NCBI RefSeq assembly: GCF_907165205.1
Contig: NC_058191.1
Coordinates: 10,666,501 to 10,730,500 of the forward strand
DNA from: Coccinella septempunctata
Taxonomy: Eukaryota > Arthropoda > Insecta > Coleoptera > Coccinellidae
Length of the DNA stretch: 64,000 nt
Direction: 5' to 3'
Made by a program: the position numbers and the translations under genes. Below, piece after piece: positions 10,524 to 21,895 of the stretch. The notes under the pieces were generated by a model. That model ran no database searches, had not been told where the DNA came from, and worked only from the letters and a program-made list of their open reading frames with translations. Within the stretch, counting starts at the first letter, position 1, and each line of letters begins with the position of its first letter.

Positions 10524-12341
10524 ACTGCTGCTCGATCAATGGTAACTCCGAATCTTGCTTTTCTACTTCCTCTATAGTTTTCTATGAATTGGTCGAAACT
10601 CATCTCATCGTGCTCCACTTTCTCAGATGGGCTCCGTCATGTTCGTCGTAGACCGCCACGTATTTCGCCAAACGATTTATATGGAACACTCGTTTCTTTC
10701 CCTGGATAGTTTTTAAATACGATACACTACGTCGTTGATCCTTTTTATCACCTTGTATGGTCCTTCCCAGTCTTTCTGTAACTTAGGTGATAATAAGGAT
10801 AAATTCAGATGCATACCACCCGCTGATATGAATTTCAACAAGTGTTACGATCTGAATTGAACTAGCCAATTTGCACTCGTCAAGGCCTCAAATGGAGTAC
10901 GCCCCATCGAAGAAAAGCAGAAGCTGACCATGGTTTCGATATGAAATTATGACAGCTGGCATCATTTCTGCCGTGATCTGAACGTGTTCCCAGACTTCCC
11001 AATTCATCACATGTCTGTTGTTCGCAAAGCGAATCGGCGTACTGAATTAGGGAAAATATGGGACATATGCTATTGTCTTCGTCTTGGTTTATATCTGGAG
11101 GGGATTGAATCGGACACCCCGTCTGTTCCGATATTCCTGAACAGTACTATCAGTATTACAGAGACGATGTCTATTGGCCCAGTCGTTCGAGTTCTATTGT
11201 TATTCGATTGCGGGCCAGTAAAACCAGCAATATCGGAAAAGGCCCACCATTTCATACTGAGTGGCGCTCTGGGTAACTATATAGTACTCAGTAGTCGCTG
11301 TGTTACTGGATAGTACTCAATAGCGCTTGCCAGTATTGAATAAGGGTCCATCAATTCCAAACCTTCTCCATCGGGGAAAAAAGCTATGTTGCTCTGATGA
11401 GGTCAAATGAGACCGAAACCATAGTCGGCATCTGCTTTTCTTCGATGGGGCTTACTCTATTTGGAGCCTTGACGATGGCAAATTGGCTAGTTCAATTCAC
11501 TTGTTGATATTCATATCAGCGGGTGGTATGCATCTGAATTTATCCTTATTATCGTATTCATTGCCTCACCGTTAAGGCGTGATCTTTCTTATTATTAGGT
11601 GATAGTCTTCTCTTCCTCTGGGGGTTGTATAGCCAGACCAATTCTCTAACATCGAAACCACCTTCCTCTGCTTTGCTGTCATCCGAGTCTTCATTCGGTC
11701 ACTCGCTATTTCGATGTTCTGTCAGACTTTCTCATGAATGTAGTGTAACCTGCTCTTCAAGCTGCTCACGTAGTCCTCACCTCCAAATTTCAGATCACAA
11801 GGCAACCTTATTTCTCGACCGAACATAATACAGGCTGGCGTCACTCCTGTCGATTCTTGTACTGACTATTACATGACCTATAGGCCATGGTGAATAGATT
11901 AGGGTACCTGTCCCAGTCTCTTTGATGATCAGAGACCATTTTAGTCAAATATTTTCCTACAGTTCGATTAATTTTTTCGACCATGCCATTTGACTGTGAG
12001 TGAAGGGCCGTAATCCTAGTCTTCTTGATTCCGAGCAATTTGCATACATTCTGGAACAGGCTGGACTCGAAGTTCCGCCCTCGATCGGAATGTAGCTCTA
12101 GTGGCACACGTCTCTTTGATGAGCACATCCCCAACTGTTGAAGCCTTTTGATTTGGAATGGCATAAGCCTCCACACATTTGGTAAAATGCTCCATCGCCA
12201 CCAGTATGTATTATTTCCATCTTCGGTTTCTTGGAATGGGCCTGCGATATCGATGGCGACTCTTTCCAAAGGACTGGTCGTAGTTCCGTGCACAACCAAA
12301 GAGGCTTGAAACTGGTCATAGCGTGAGACCCGAGTGCACAA
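10524..12341 (-). mobile_element. Gypsy-type LTR retrotransposon, integrase region (interrupted, decayed)
   Basis: Minus-strand frames give an integrase catalytic core: IDIAGPF (first Asp), LHSDRGRNFESSLF (second Asp) and HSQSNGMVEKINRTV (Glu), followed by GVTPACIMFGREIRLP. Next come SLKSRLHYIHEKV and YNPQRKRRLSP, and then, after the insertion at 10793-11594, KLQKDWEGPYKVIKRINDV, which is the GPY/F module of Gypsy and errantivirus integrases. The tail is acidic (KTIEEVEKQDSELPLIEQ) and leads into the macro domain at 10384-10523. Frameshifts occur near 10700, 11740 and 12200, and nothing of reverse transcriptase or gag remains upstream of 12341. Confidence 0.85.
10793..11594. mobile_element. 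Foldback element inserted in the integrase, with target duplication
   Basis: Long inverted arms (about 10793-10945 and 11400-11550) flank a core of about 450 bp. TTAGGTGATA is present on both sides, at 10783-10792 and 11595-11604. Removing the insert restores the integrase frame (RRLSP joined to KLQKDW), so this is a real duplication of 8-10 bp. The outermost bases share only TAATAAG with the opposite end. The core has an open frame (10984-11313) with no known motif. An 8-10 bp duplication would suit hAT, P or Mutator-like elements, but no transposase is seen. Confidence 0.75.
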
Positions 12342-12553
12342 TGATGTTGAACAAACCTAACCTAAGCGTAAGGCCTTATTGCACGCTGTAGTGCAGCGTT
12401 TGGCGTCTTGAAGAATGGAAATGTCCTGAGCACGGCCTTTTAAATCGATGGAGGAAACGTCCTTGTTTGCGTTTAGCGGAGCGGGAAATCAAAGTTCAAA
12501 TCAGTTTGCGTTTTATGACCATTGTGTCATGGTAGCGCAAAATTTCCGCTGTG

Positions 12554-13420
12554 TAGAGATGTACAGTGCATCCCATTTTGGGTGAGACATCCAGGTTTCT
12601 CGCTTGTTATTTTAGATAGAGCATTGCGGTTTTCACGTTCCTGTCCTACTTTTTTGTGAAACTCAAGTTGACCTAATCAGATTTTGCATAACTGTTTGCG
12701 TTTATGAGATACAGGGCGATTTTGGAAATTGATACTTTTCGGACCCCCTCCTTTATCTCCGGAGTTATTAAAAATAATGATGAGCTAAAAATTACGTCTG
12801 ATTCAGAATTTTGCGTAGAATCCAGTGGCATACTCAATTTTTTTTTCGGGGTATGGTTTTTGAAGATACGACACAAGCATTTTTTTTTTTTCGATGTATT
12901 TTATTACTTCGTTGAATTCGTTATGTTTTACCCTCCAAAATGATGTATAATCTATATAGGTCGGATGTTCAGAAATGCTAAAAAACACTAAAACATCACA
13001 TAATGTTGATTTTTTGTTTCTGTTGATGCACGAAGTTCTTCGTGACTATTGTGTCTGAAACACAATAATAATTCATAGCGATGACAACTAGATCAGACTT
13101 GTTTTTTCTCTCCAATGCCTACTTCATAAAACAATGCATTCAAATTCATAGTAGCCATGATAACAACAAGGATGTTTGTATCATACATGATCTATTACTT
13201 TTAATAATCAAAAGTAATAATCCTCTTATTGAAACTTGAGAAATTCATGGCCCACTAACAAAAATCATCATTATGTGAATGTGTTTCATAAATGAAAAGA
13301 GTTATGCAAAATCTGATTAGGTCAACTTGAATTTCACAAAAAAGGAGGACAGGAATGTGAAAACCGCAAGACAACCCAGTAACCTGGCTGTCTCACCCAA
13401 AATGGGATGCACTGTACACT
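12554..13420. mobile_element. Inverted-repeat element
   Basis: The left arm (about 12562-12690, including GCATCCCATTTTGGGTGAGA and TTGACCTAATCAGATTTTGC) is the reverse complement of the right arm (about 13300-13416). The core of about 600 bp carries only low-complexity frames. The arms are diverged by a few percent plus small indels, so it is not recent. Confidence 0.7.
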
Positions 13421-13512
13421 GTGTTCCATTTTGGTTGAGACTTCACTGTATCCCAGCTATTATTGAAGATAGAGAAATGCGGTTTTCGCGACCCTGTATC
13501 GGTTTTTTGTAA

Positions 13513-14612
13513 AACTTTTAAAGCCACAAACAGATGTATTCCAACTACTTTTGTTCCTGGAAATACAGGGCGAAAACGAAAATGTTCACTGGAGTATCAT
13601 TATTTCTCAGGCCCTGTATAAGATAGAAAACAATGAAAACAGCTTGTAATAGATATTTTTACATAAAAGTCAGGTGCGTATTCAAATTTTTTTTTGGAGC
13701 ACTGTTTTTGAGATTTGGCACAAACTTGGTATTTTTTAAATGGAATACCCATCATATTTTAACGTCAAATTTCTGAATTTTTTTTTCTGAATACATTGAT
13801 GTATCGCCACCAAAACTTTAATAAATTTTAGCTTCAAAAATCAGAAAAATCCATATTTATGTTTTTTTTCTATACTAGGCCATGAATTCTCTCACATATG
13901 CATGTTGAAAACAAAAAATTATATCTCGGCACAGATTCAACATTAAAAACTGTTATTACACAAATCAAATTAGAAAATTAATTACAAAAACAAAAAAACA
14001 TATAAATCTAATAAAATTGTTCAAACTGCCGTCCATTTTGTCTTATGAATAAACTACATACAGTTTCAATTCGCCTTAAGGCATTTAAAATTGAAAGGGT
14101 TGCCTTTGTAAGTTTCTGATTGCTTCTTCGGTTGAGGCTCGGAGTTCATCTATGTATATTATTATGCCGATTTTCATAAATTTTATTTTTTAGGTATGAC
14201 GATATAAAGCAGTCTAAAATACCTAAGTCCGGTGACCTCGGGGACCATCTGATTGGCCCGTGTGTGCCAATCCAGCGTCTACCAAAATCACAGATTACAG
14301 AGTAATCTGTGACCAAAATGAGTACTCGAATATTCTGGAACTAGCCTTGAACTATGAGCGGGCACTCCATCTTGCTGGAAATATATCTGATGTCGCTGTG
14401 CCAAAGGTATGTCCATATTCTTTTGAAATATATTTCAGGTATCGTTGGACCCTCAAAAATTGTATATACAATTTTAGTGACCAATACAAAACTCATACAG
14501 GGCTTGAGAAATAATATCTCAAAAAGTTAACATTGTCGTTTTTGCCCTGTATCTCATGAACAAAAGTAGGTGGAATATTTCTGTTTGTGGCTTTAAAAGT
14601 TTTACAAAAAAA
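13513..14612. mobile_element. Inverted-repeat element, copy A of the family at 25251-26205
   Basis: It begins AAAACTTTTAAAGCCACAAA and ends with the complementary TTTGTGGCTTTAAAAGTTTT. Both ends carry the ACTTTTGTTCCTG...ATACAGGGC block and its complement. The left half matches the left half of 25251-26205 over about 380 bp. The interior differs: here it holds transposase debris (14040-14405), which the other copy lacks. This could make copy A the decayed coding relative of a non-autonomous family. Confidence 0.7.
14040..14405 (-). mobile_element. IS630/mariner-type transposase C-terminal remnant
   Basis: The minus strand reads RRWIGTHGPIRWSPRSPDL, the signature around the third catalytic acid in a common insect DDD/E family (usually PPRSPDLTPLDFFLWG). 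It continues with YLKNKIYENRHNNI, then EEAIRNLQ-like and NALRRIETVCSLFIRQNG sequence, which matches the usual C-terminal helix and final ...NGxxFE motif. Stops and frameshifts are frequent, and the first two catalytic acids are missing. Confidence 0.65.
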
Positions 14613-15961
14613 GTGCGAGTGTAAGAGACAGGTAATGGCCCGACGATCATTTCTCTCTTTCTATAAAATAGCCAATTTCTTGCTGGCATTGCTCAATCCA
14701 TGTCTCTATGTTTATGTTTAGACAGTGCTTCATATTTCTTAATGCCTGATCACAGACAAATATATATTGGGGAGATGATTCTTGCCCAGGGCGCCATTGT
14801 TGCCAAGGCCGGCCCTGTTTGAGATTTATGTTATAACAAATAGCTTTATCGGGAAATTGAGCACTGGCCTGATAGTCCATATCGATGATCCAATTCTAAT
14901 GATCATTCTTGATTCAAATTATAATTAATTTAATGAATCCTATCAATTTATAGTTTACTCAAGATTGAAAAAGATTCACGCCCGTTTGCGCAAACGAATT
15001 TAAGGCAGACTCATTCATTTCTTCGATTTCCATTTCCAGTTACTATAGGATTCACTGAACTGAGTATTCATAAAAAATTGTCCAAGATAATGAAAAAAAT
15101 GAGATCTAATGTTTTCATTTGCATTCAAAAACTACATGGGTCAATATTCTAAATGGGACCATATTATTGATGACCAACCTGGGTCATATAAGGATCTATT
15201 TTAACGAGTTTTGTATGAGTAATTTTTGGTGGAATGCTACATTCAGACAAGTTCAACCTTCTTTTAAAAAAGAAGACTCCTACATGTGACAATAAAAATG
15301 GTTGTGTGGGATTCAGAGAGTAATGATAATCTTAATGATATAAATCAAGAAAGTAATGTCAATATTAACATGTTGACTATCCCCATTCTAATTTTTCTTC
15401 ACCCCGCACGTCCAACACATTTACCCAAAGATAAGGGTTACTTTTGAGTGATAAATTATATATTCTATGAAAAAATTAATTCTCCATCCATTTGGAAGAG
15501 TTCATGTTCAAAATTTCTCAAGTCCAATAGAAGACTGGATGCTGACGTTTCTTGAATCACGTATTATTCATTATGATTGAGGTTATCAATACATAATTCT
15601 TCAAGACGTTCAACCCATAAAAACCGACGACATTGAAGCGTTCATGAAAATTAACCATATTTATTTTGAACGTTAAATGAAACTCATACGACTCATGGAC
15701 TCCTGGCGAAAATCTTTATACATCATATGTGATGCACGGCACAGTTAACGTGTTAATAGCTATGTGAGGTCAGGTTGATTTTTGAAATTAAAAGAGTTGC
15801 AAGTCTTTAGAACTAAAAACCCCTCTTTGGGTTTGTAACATTTGTGAGGAAACAAAACTTCAATTTCAAGTTGTTCTGGGCAACAAAAATTCTTTGAGCA
15901 ACTAATCCTTCAACAGCAAATAAATTTATTACATTAAACTCCTATTCATACTAAATTAAAC
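14613..15961. other. Intergenic, Grx5 3' flank; no gene seen
   Basis: A minus-strand frame at 14647-14880 (77 codons, including NLKQGRPWQQWRPGQES) is more GC-rich than its surroundings but matches nothing I know. The rest is AT-rich. TTTATT on the plus strand near 15925 gives AATAAA on the minus strand, a likely poly(A) signal for the glutaredoxin gene. Confidence 0.35.
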
Positions 15962-16424
15962 TCATTTCTTCTCTTCACTTGGTTGCTTCAGGACACTATC
16001 AATGCCCACCTTTTCAAGAGTTTCAATCAGTTCGCCACTTTGATGCATATTTAAAAGGATGTCACAACCTCCAATGAACTCCCCATTTATATAAAGTTGA
16101 GGAATAGTGGGCCAATTAGAAAATTCTTTTATGCCTGTAATGATAGGATATGTATCATTTATTTACTTTCCACTAATAATGATTACCTTGTCTCAATGAA
16201 TCATCTTGTAAAACATCGTGAGCTTCATACTTTACACCGTGCATTCTCAAAATTTGTACTACAGCATTACTAAAACCACATCTTGGTTGTTCAGGTACTC
16301 CTTTCATGAACAACACTACTTTGGATTTAGTGACTAGATCTTTTATTTTGGCATTGCTTTCTGTAGAAAAATATTTAAAATATGTATTAGAAGCAATTAA
16401 GAGCTTTCTGGTAATATTGTTCAT
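15962..16424 (-). CDS. Grx5: Glutaredoxin-related protein 5, mitochondrial
   Basis: Two exons, 16424-16187 and 16134-15962, separated by a 52-nt GT-AG intron, encode 136 residues, the usual length for GLRX5. The first 20 residues or so (MNNITRKLLIASNTYFKYFS) are basic and hydroxylated with no acids, as in a mitochondrial targeting peptide. The monothiol active site CGFS is at residues 49-52 (EQPRCGFSNAVV). The glutathione-binding WPTIPQLYINGEFIGGCD block is complete in exon 2. Family members carry a glutathione-ligated 2Fe-2S cluster and pass it from the ISCU scaffold to downstream targets in the mitochondrial matrix. The gene is divergent from the EXD1-like gene, with 484 bp between the start codons. 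I see nothing abnormal in it. Confidence 0.95.
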
Positions 16425-16908
16425 TCTGGATTAAATTTATATTTATCAAATTTTAAGGTTACAGCACAGAAAAAACGTTAAATCAGAAATGTCAGATATC
16501 CAATATGTGACCACAGATAACATAGTTTATCTCCTACTTAAACTAGTTCTGATCAAACTGCGGTGAACCAAGAAGCAAAGATTATAGAGTTAACTCTATA
16601 ATCTTTCCAAATAGCATATCTTCTCGTAGTGAGCCGTCTTTTTTTGTTTGAAAACAACGGTTTTGAATAATATAGGTATATTCATATATTAAAGATGAAG
16701 AGTATTTTTAGTTCTGTGATAAAGAGATAACCCTTTGGTTTGTGTCTATGACGGGCACATAACCTAACAAATTTTATTTGTTTATCAATTTGAGTAAAGT
16801 AAATTTCACATGCAATGGAATCGTTGTTTCTACTATGTTGAAATATTAACGATTGCAAAGCTTGTTTTATTTTATCCGGTTCAAACTTAAGTGCATACGA
16901 AGTTCACA
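16425..16908. promoter_or_regulatory. Shared upstream region of Grx5 and EXD1-like gene
   Basis: The two start codons face away from each other across 484 bp, so this interval must hold both promoters or one bidirectional promoter. No clear TATA box at a sensible distance was found for either gene. A perfect palindrome lies at 16577-16606. Confidence 0.55.
16577..16606. repeat. Perfect 30-bp palindrome
   Basis: The sequence from AAAGATTATAGA to TCTATAATCTTT is fully self-complementary, with centre GTTAAC at 16589-16594. It lies 152 bp from the Grx5 start codon and 302 bp from the EXD1-like start codon. Confidence 0.85.
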
Positions 16909-18465
16909 ATGGAAAAAAAATTCGAACAAGGTGAAAGGATTTTGATAGTGTTGAATAGTGGAGAAAATTTCGAAGGAGATTACGTGAAAGGCTCTGACAC
17001 CAGAATCGAAATAGAAAATTTTTTGCACTATGAGTCAGGCAATAAGTTTGATTCCAAATGGACTTTTTACAAAGGTGAAATCAGCTCTGTTTTGCGAATA
17101 GGCAAAAAAAAACCAGATACAGTTGAAACTCCAGTTGATAATTCTGATAATAAAATTCTGATACCAAGAGAAGAGTATGAAAGACTGATAAAGATGACAG
17201 ATGATTATATTGTTATAAAAACCGATGATAAGACATACTTTGATAGTGTAGAAAAATTGGCAAATTATGAATCTCTTGGAGTAATTGCCAGTAACTGCGA
17301 AAGAGGACGCAATGGAAGAATTAAAATGTTAGCTTTGAGTACATGGAAACAAATTTATATATTTGATTTTCACAATTTCCGAAGCAAACAGTTTCCAAAA
17401 GAGTTAGCCGACATATTACAGTCTCATTATATCCAAAAAGTTGTTTTCAACGGGGGACCCTTCATAGATTGTATGCTGCATGCTTATAAGATACCTGTGA
17501 ACCATGTTTTCGATGTTCAGGTATTGTATAGATCTCCTTAATATAATAGTTAAATTAAATCTAGATATGATGAAAAAAAAATTGCGCCTGTGTTTGGAGC
17601 ATGAAAATACATGCCATCATCTTTGGGAATCACAGAGGGGGGTTTGAGTTAGATTGTGTTGACTGCTAGGTGGTCAGATTTTGTAAATACTAACTAGATT
17701 CTATTAGCATTCAAGTTCTATAGGGCTGAGAGTTGTGTTTCTTTGATAAGCTTAGATAAGGCATTTTGATTATTTATGTATGTAAAAGTCTTATAGGCCT
17801 TATTATCTTACTATAGTATAATAAGACCTACTGACAAGGTTTTTTAAAATGATCATCTTTGTTTTTCTTTACAACATATGTTGCCATTTTTTGTTTTTAT
17901 TTGAGTTCAATTAAAAATGAAATTTGGTGATTGGAATACATAGTTTCTGATTCATTCCAAATCATCCTTAGCTAGGCCTCATTACCCGCACTTACCTTAG
18001 TTGCATTACATACTTTGTTTTCACATGATATATCAGATAAATCAATTTCTCATTTTACAGATTTCCCACCTTCTCCTTGTGAAAAACTCAACTGGAAAAT
18101 GCGAAGAAGAATTGCCCACTATTGGTCAGTGCCTAACGAAATATTTCAATTTTTCCTCATCTTTCATGACATCTTGTATGGAAATTTTGAATGACTCGTG
18201 GGAAGTGAGGCCTGTGGATGTGGATAAACTTAAGAAAATATCGAGACTTGTAACATACCTGATAATTCTGAAGGATCACCAGATGGCGCTTATGCTGAAA
18301 GATTATAACAAGGCTGTGCAGGGTTATCATGATTTATTCACTAAATCCACCAATTATCACCTGATGGAAATGACTTCCAATCGAAAGTGTACAAAACAAA
18401 TAGATACTTTGATTCCCAATTCTTTATTGGAATTTAATTCTTTAAAGAGTATAAAGTATCAGTAA
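16909..18465 (+). CDS. EXD1-like protein (Lsm-like plus inactive 3'-5' exonuclease-like domain)
   Basis: Two exons, 16909-17520 and 18061-18465, give 338 residues. ATG at 16909 is the first in-frame Met. Residues 5-66 form an Sm/Lsm-like strand pattern (GERILIVLNSGENFEGDYVKG ending SVLRIG). Residues from about 100 on resemble the DEDD exonuclease fold: VIASNCERG (125-133), VVFNGGPFIDCMLHAYKI and then FDVQ at the splice site. In active enzymes the first motif is D-x-E, but here it is N129-C-E131, so the first metal-binding Asp is lost. Known EXD1 proteins of mouse and silkworm are also catalytically dead; they act as RNA adaptors in piRNA biogenesis. That role is inferred here from domain order and the lost residue. 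An Egalitarian-like protein is a less likely alternative. Confidence 0.8.
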
Positions 18466-18674
18466 AGATATAGTAGAATTTATTGATGTTTATATGAAAC
18501 TAGATTATTTTATATTGCATCCTAAGAACAAACTCACTAATTTTTCATTTGTTGATTTTACATATGATTCATTCAAGAATGATTGACATCTCAGGTGGCT
18601 ATGGAAAATCGAATTTAAGTTGGTAATAGCCTTAAATCAAGATTTTGTGTTGCAGAATTCAGGTTGGTATTAAG

Positions 18675-18680
18675 AATAAA
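18675..18680 (+). terminator. AATAAA polyadenylation signal, EXD1-like gene
   Basis: First AATAAA after the stop codon, 210 nt downstream. Confidence 0.4.
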
Positions 18681-18864
18681 CAGTGATGTATCCACAGAAC
18701 ACTATATATTTGTTATATATGAATCTATGCACTAACTGAAGATAATTTGAATTTTGTACTGCTGTTTATGTCCTTGATTTAGTCGAACAAATTGGAAATA
18801 TAATTGTATCAATTTTTAATGCTCATCAATATGATCTGAATTCGAATACTTCTCTTCAGTCTTC

Positions 18865-18893
18865 CAAAGATATTACAGTGTGTAATATCTTTG
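18865..18893. repeat. Near-perfect short palindrome
   Basis: CAAAGATATTACA (18865-18877) pairs with TGTAATATCTTTG (18881-18893) around a 3-nt GTG loop. It shares its ATATTACA core with the palindromes at 19305-19350. Confidence 0.8.
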
Positions 18894-19239
18894 CAGTCTT
18901 CAAATATTTTTCTAGGTTATATTAGTATATTCCATTTCTGTGATTGAAACCACAGAACACTTATAATATAAAATGATATTGAAACTGCAGAAATCATTAA
19001 AGATCTTTTGTAACCAGATTATAAACTGTCTCGACTTTCTAGGCCTACTGGGATGTCAGTCATTCTTGAATGGACTATATGTTTCTATACAAGTTTTATT
19101 GAATCTATATGGCAAAAAGGCTGATATTGTTATAAAAAAACAATTTGAAAATTGCTGATTTTTTTTCTTTTCCCCTTTGCCATCATTGATATGTATCATA
19201 GTATGGAGTCAATATCTTTATATCACGGAATAATCACAA

Positions 19240-19450
19240 ACAGGGTAGTCATTCACCAAGCAATGGTACCATGATCAATCGATGTCGGATTCGATAAAGA
19301 CTAAGATATTACACATATGTGTAATATCATATTACACATATGTGTAATATCTTTGGATAAGGCACTGTCGATAGTCCCGACAGTTTTCGTATCAACAAGA
19401 TTATCATACAAAGGAAATCGATCATCTGTAGTATGTACCTACAAATATTT
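19240..19450. repeat. Interspersed repeat, second copy at 55530-55700
   Basis: Shared blocks in the same order are GGTACCANGATC, ATCGATGTCG.ATTCGAT, CCCGACAGTTTTCGT, AACAAGAT and ATACANAG. The two copies differ by many substitutions and by the palindromes present only here. Confidence 0.6.
19305..19350. repeat. Two adjoining perfect palindromes
   Basis: 19305-19328 and 19329-19350 are each fully self-complementary around ACACATATGTGT, and they follow each other directly. The unit then ends in CTTT, as in the palindromes at 16577 and 18865. Confidence 0.85.
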
Positions 19451-21483
19451 ACTCCTCGACTAGGGTAGCCCTACTATCCCTCGGGATATCGGTCACTCGA
19501 TCTAAGTCGTAAGCAAATTAAATACGATGTGAGCCGAATGCGATATACTGGAAGCTCGATACAAAAATGCGCCTGGTGCCTCCCATAAAAAATGTTTTTG
19601 GCAAAATCGGCCCGGGCGTCTAGGAGGAAAAATTTGACAAAAACAAAAATTACCAGAACGGTCTAGTATTTCAAAATATACAGGGGAGTATCGAACGAAA
19701 AATGTCTCATGAAAATTTTACATATCTGTTTTCGAAGATTATACAAGCTGATTCACTACGACGACGTTTATGGAAAACTAATCACAATTTTGTGCTGGAA
19801 ATTTACATGTGGGAATTTTCGACTATGAACTTTTTCTCCCTAAAATATTTTCTCTGCAAAACCGAATACCAGAAACAGCCTACTTATACACTCTATTCCG
19901 AATGGCACACCCTATATCTTAGCATCATTAGATTTCTGATTTGATGACAATTTCAATATAATGCTATACCTTGGGTAGGTTTCTTATGGAAAATTGTTGA
20001 AAACGAGAAGTCACGCTTTTTGGAATATTTTCAATATTTTTAGTATTATCCTTATATGGTTCACATTTATCAATTTTCAATCTTTAAGATTATGAATATG
20101 ATGTTATAATTCGAAACTAATGTGTTCGAACAATTCCACGACAGTTGTATGAGCTAGTTCCAATTCATTCAACACTCTACCCGAATATACATGGGATTGT
20201 ATGCTGCAAATGACAATTTTTAATTTAGAAATTATTAAAGATATATTTATTACCACGTTACTAAATAGAAGACGGTATTAGAAGTGGAATATTTATATCA
20301 GAGTGTTTCAACAGATATACTGTTAGGCCAATAAAAACATAGATCAAAATTCAATCTAATGAACCTGAAAAGAATTTACTCTACTTCATGTATTTTTTGT
20401 TAACATGTTTTAACGATATACGGTATTGGCGAATCCAAAAATCTAGACGCTCTCTGCCGACGGAATTACGAAACTACTTTGTCAGTACTGCAAAGTCAAA
20501 ACAAGTTTTGTTTCTTATGTTTTCCCGTATCTCACGTTGTCTAACAATTATAATTATTATTTGGAGAAGTTATATTGGGATTATTGTCTGGATTTCTGAA
20601 TAGAAATATTGATTCCGAAAAAATATTGGAAAAGGTATTTATACCAGTGCTTTCAACTGGCAGGAGTTATGTTAAACGATTTTTCTTTGCGAAAGTTTTC
20701 TGCTAAATTCAATTGACGATTTAGAAATACAAATTTATAATTTTCATACTTCCAAATGAATGCTTTTTCTGATATGTAGAACTTGTTCCATGAGCCGAAT
20801 CATATTTATGTCTCTTGAGATTTCAGTATGAGGAATACCTCTATATCATAACATGGAATTGAAATACTTTAAATAGAAACTTCACAAACTCAGTATAAGC
20901 TACCTCAACATTATTAGCTAGGTTTAATTCAAGAAGGAATCTGTGAAATAATAGGATTTTGTGTATAGGAACAGTGGATCACCAATATCATCGCTCGATT
21001 TTATTCCACAATTCATTCCTTTCAAATGAAGTAGGTATTTCCAAAGAATGTTGATCTTTCTTTACGAAACTAAATCAATCAATTCACTTCCGATATTTCC
21101 GATAAATATCTTGATTTACTAGAAAAACTCTGTTAGGCCGTACAAATCTCGAAAAGAGTACTGACAAACGTCAAAGTTTGTTTTCATTTCGCAGCGCCCT
21201 CAACGGTAATTGGATTCGCGAATATTCCTAAACTCAGAAGCTCTATGGTATATTTCTGAAACGTGAGTTTAGAAAGTTTCTAAATGACTGGATAAGTGAA
21301 GTCAAAATAACCCTCAGAAGTAGTTAGGGCGATTGAATTTGAGCGAAAATGTATTAAAATTCTGTTGTGAAATTAATAGTTTTCGAGTTATTTGCGATTG
21401 AAACTTAGGATTTCTCACACTTCATATGAACAAAATTATAAGCATTTTATTAAAAAACACGAACTATCTAAATGCATGTAAAC

Positions 21484-21540
21484 CTCAGATCAATAAAATT
21501 TTATTTTATAATTTATATAATTTTATTTTATTGATCTGAG
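21484..21540. repeat. 57-bp hairpin
   Basis: CTCAGATCAATAAAAT at 21484-21499 is exactly complementary to ATTTTATTGATCTGAG at 21525-21540, and the AT-rich centre also largely self-pairs. Confidence 0.75.
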
Positions 21541-21769
21541 ATGTAAACCGAGATATGACTCATTTCTGTTGAGTATGAATTCGCAAACTACTCTGAACTT
21601 TAAACGTTTTCTAACACCTTTTTTGAAGTACCTACTTGAAAGTAGCTCCTGAATTAGCTTTATTAAAAATGAATTCTGCAGGAGCTATGACATTCAAAAC
21701 ATCAATACCGTTATTTTCCAGCGTCAATTTTCAACAATACCCCCCACCATCACCACCAGAAATAGGCTT

Positions 21770-21895
21770 CATATTTTCTCGTATAATGCACCGCGTTTTC
21801 GAGTAATTAGATATTCAAAAATATCTCTGATATTCGGAAAACTGGGTACTTGATAGCTGAATGCAACTCTGTTTGAAAGATTCCCAGATGCGCTT
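21770..21895. repeat. Interspersed repeat, second copy at 28980-29105
   Basis: Shared blocks are TTCATATTTTCTCG.ATAATG, GTTTTCGAGTAATT, GCTGAATGCAACTCTGTTT and AAAGATNC.CAGATG, in the same order and orientation. The second copy lies in a LARGE intron. Confidence 0.65.

Noticed and set aside
16891..16911. Earlier start for the EXD1-like protein at 16891
   Set aside because: That codon is GTG. The first in-frame ATG is at 16909.
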